Of a DNA stretch of 6,216 bases, positions 5,405-6,216 are shown piece by piece. The translations under genes and the position numbers were made by a program. The DNA comes from an uncultured Eubacteriales bacterium (GTDB lineage: Bacteria > Bacillota > Clostridia > Oscillospirales > CAG-272): contig CAKRWK010000075.1 of the NCBI GenBank assembly GCA_934417455.1, forward strand, positions 1 through 6,216. The letters are read 5' to 3'. Position 1 is the first letter of the stretch. Each line of letters begins with the position of its first letter. The notes beneath the pieces are model-generated. The model saw only the letters and a list, made by a program, of their open reading frames with translations, made no database searches and was not told the origin of the DNA.

Positions 5405-6216
5405 ATGGCGGATTTTGTACCGTTGCCACCCCACGTTTTGTTTATTATTGATCGGCTTACGAAAGCCGGTTTCCGCGCGGATATTGTCGGCGGCTGCGTA
5501 AGAGACATCCTTCTCGGTACGACACCGCATGATTATGATATAACCACGGCCGCGCGCCCCGAGGATATGCACCGTATTTTTTTCGATGTCCGAACGGTAG
5601 ATACCGGAATCCGCCACGGGACGCTGACGGTTTTTCTCGATAAAATACCGTATGAAATTACGACGTATCGTGTGGACGGAACCTATGTCGACCACAGGCA
5701 TCCGGACAGTGTGTCATTTACCGACCGCCTGTCGGACGACCTGTCGCGTCGCGATTTTACCATGAACGCCATTTGTTATCACCCGATATACGGTTTTACC
5801 GACCTTTTCGGCGGACAGGAAGATATCAAAAGGCGGTTGATTCGTGCCGTCGGTTACCCAGCCCGCCGTTTTGAGGAAGACGCACTGCGTATTTTGCGTG
5901 CACTTCGCTTTTCGGCGACGCTCGGGTTTGAAATAGAAAAAGATACGGCGGTCGCCGCCGAAAATAAAAGGGAACTTCTCCCGGCCGTTTCCGCGGAACG
6001 GATTTATTCCGAATTGATGAAACTTCTGGGGGGAACGGATGCCCGTCGGGTGCTGACGCAATACCCGTCGGTCTTTGCTTCCGCTTTGCCGGAAGCCGTG
6101 ACGGAAAATTTGCCGTCCTTTGCGGGACTTTGCGCGCAACTGCGGTTTATTTCGCTCTTTGTCCGTGCCGACCGTCCGACGGACGCATTTTTACGGGCGA
6201 CGGAACGTCTGCATAC
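5405..6216 (+). CDS. cca: tRNA CCA-adding nucleotidyltransferase, 3'-truncated by the window
   Basis: This enzyme adds or repairs the CCA end of tRNAs from CTP and ATP, without a template, in the cytosol. The 270 residues visible carry the class II nucleotidyltransferase motifs in order. GGCVRD (29-34) is followed by HDYD (42-45), whose D43 and D45 hold the catalytic metals. Next come TVDTGIRHGTLTV (64-76), ITTYR (85-89), SDDLSRRDFTMNA (110-122) and RRFEEDALRILRALRFSA (154-171) with the nucleotide-selecting E-D-x-x-R, then SAERIYSEL (196-204). The family usually runs to about 400-450 residues, so the body and tail domains continue past the right edge; the frame is open to the end. The ATG at 5405 follows GGAAGGAG with 5 nt spacing. 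It is divergent from the esterase. Related poly(A) polymerases share the head motifs, but the sequence fits a Gram-positive CCA enzyme better. Confidence 0.93.
   Translation, partial: MADFVPLPPHVLFIIDRLTKAGFRADIVGGCVRDILLGTTPHDYDITTAARPEDMHRIFFDVRTVDTGIRHGTLTVFLDKIPYEITTYRVDGTYVDHRHPDSVSFTDRLSDDLSRRDFTMNAICYHPIYGFTDLFGGQEDIKRRLIRAVGYPARRFEEDALRILRALRFSATLGFEIEKDTAVAAENKRELLPAVSAERIYSELMKLLGGTDARRVLTQYPSVFASALPEAVTENLPSFAGLCAQLRFISLFVRADRPTDAFLRATERLH

Noticed and set aside
5714..6139. 141-residue minus-strand open frame in the right-hand region
   Set aside because: It is antisense to the CCA-adding enzyme, whose ordered motifs prove the plus-strand frame.

Overview
The window looks like an ordinary chromosomal stretch from a Bacillota (Firmicutes) bacterium, most likely a clostridial-type member. 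The reasons are a MecA-type ClpC adaptor, consensus SigA-type promoters (two with TTGACA and TATAAT boxes), strong AGGAGG-like ribosome binding sites, and an rpsB-tsf pair with a Gram-positive-type CCA-adding enzyme nearby. Base composition is moderate and looks even across the genes. I see no insertion sequence, CRISPR array, tRNA, rRNA or phage gene.

Layout, left to right. (1) A mecA-like adaptor gene (40-702, +), with a probable -10 box at the extreme left edge. (2) A polytopic membrane protein of unknown function (584-1315, -), convergent with mecA and overlapping its 3' end by 119 bp. (3) A cytoplasmic M14 zinc carboxypeptidase-like gene (1409-2299, +), divergent from the membrane protein; its expected catalytic glutamate appears to be replaced. 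(4) The rpsB-tsf operon (2491-3225 and 3247-4161, +), driven by a perfect consensus promoter and preceded by a leader that folds into one long interrupted hairpin. It ends at a strong hairpin that can serve both strands. (5) A CE15-like alpha/beta hydrolase without a signal peptide (4257-5330, -), convergent with tsf and with its own strong promoter. (6) The 5' part of a tRNA CCA-adding enzyme gene (5405-6216, +), divergent from the hydrolase and cut by the window's right edge.

Three genes serve translation: S2, EF-Ts and tRNA 3'-end maturation. One serves regulated proteolysis (MecA). The peptidase, esterase and membrane protein are accessory single-gene units between them. Orientation changes at nearly every boundary, so rpsB-tsf is the only clear operon. 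I find no convincing new multi-gene system. The points most worth a second look are the structured rpsB leader, the altered active site of the M14 protein, the mecA/membrane-protein antisense coding overlap, and the intracellular location of the CE15-like esterase. No stretch over 300 bases lacks a gene; the largest gap, 2300-2490, holds the rpsB promoter and leader.
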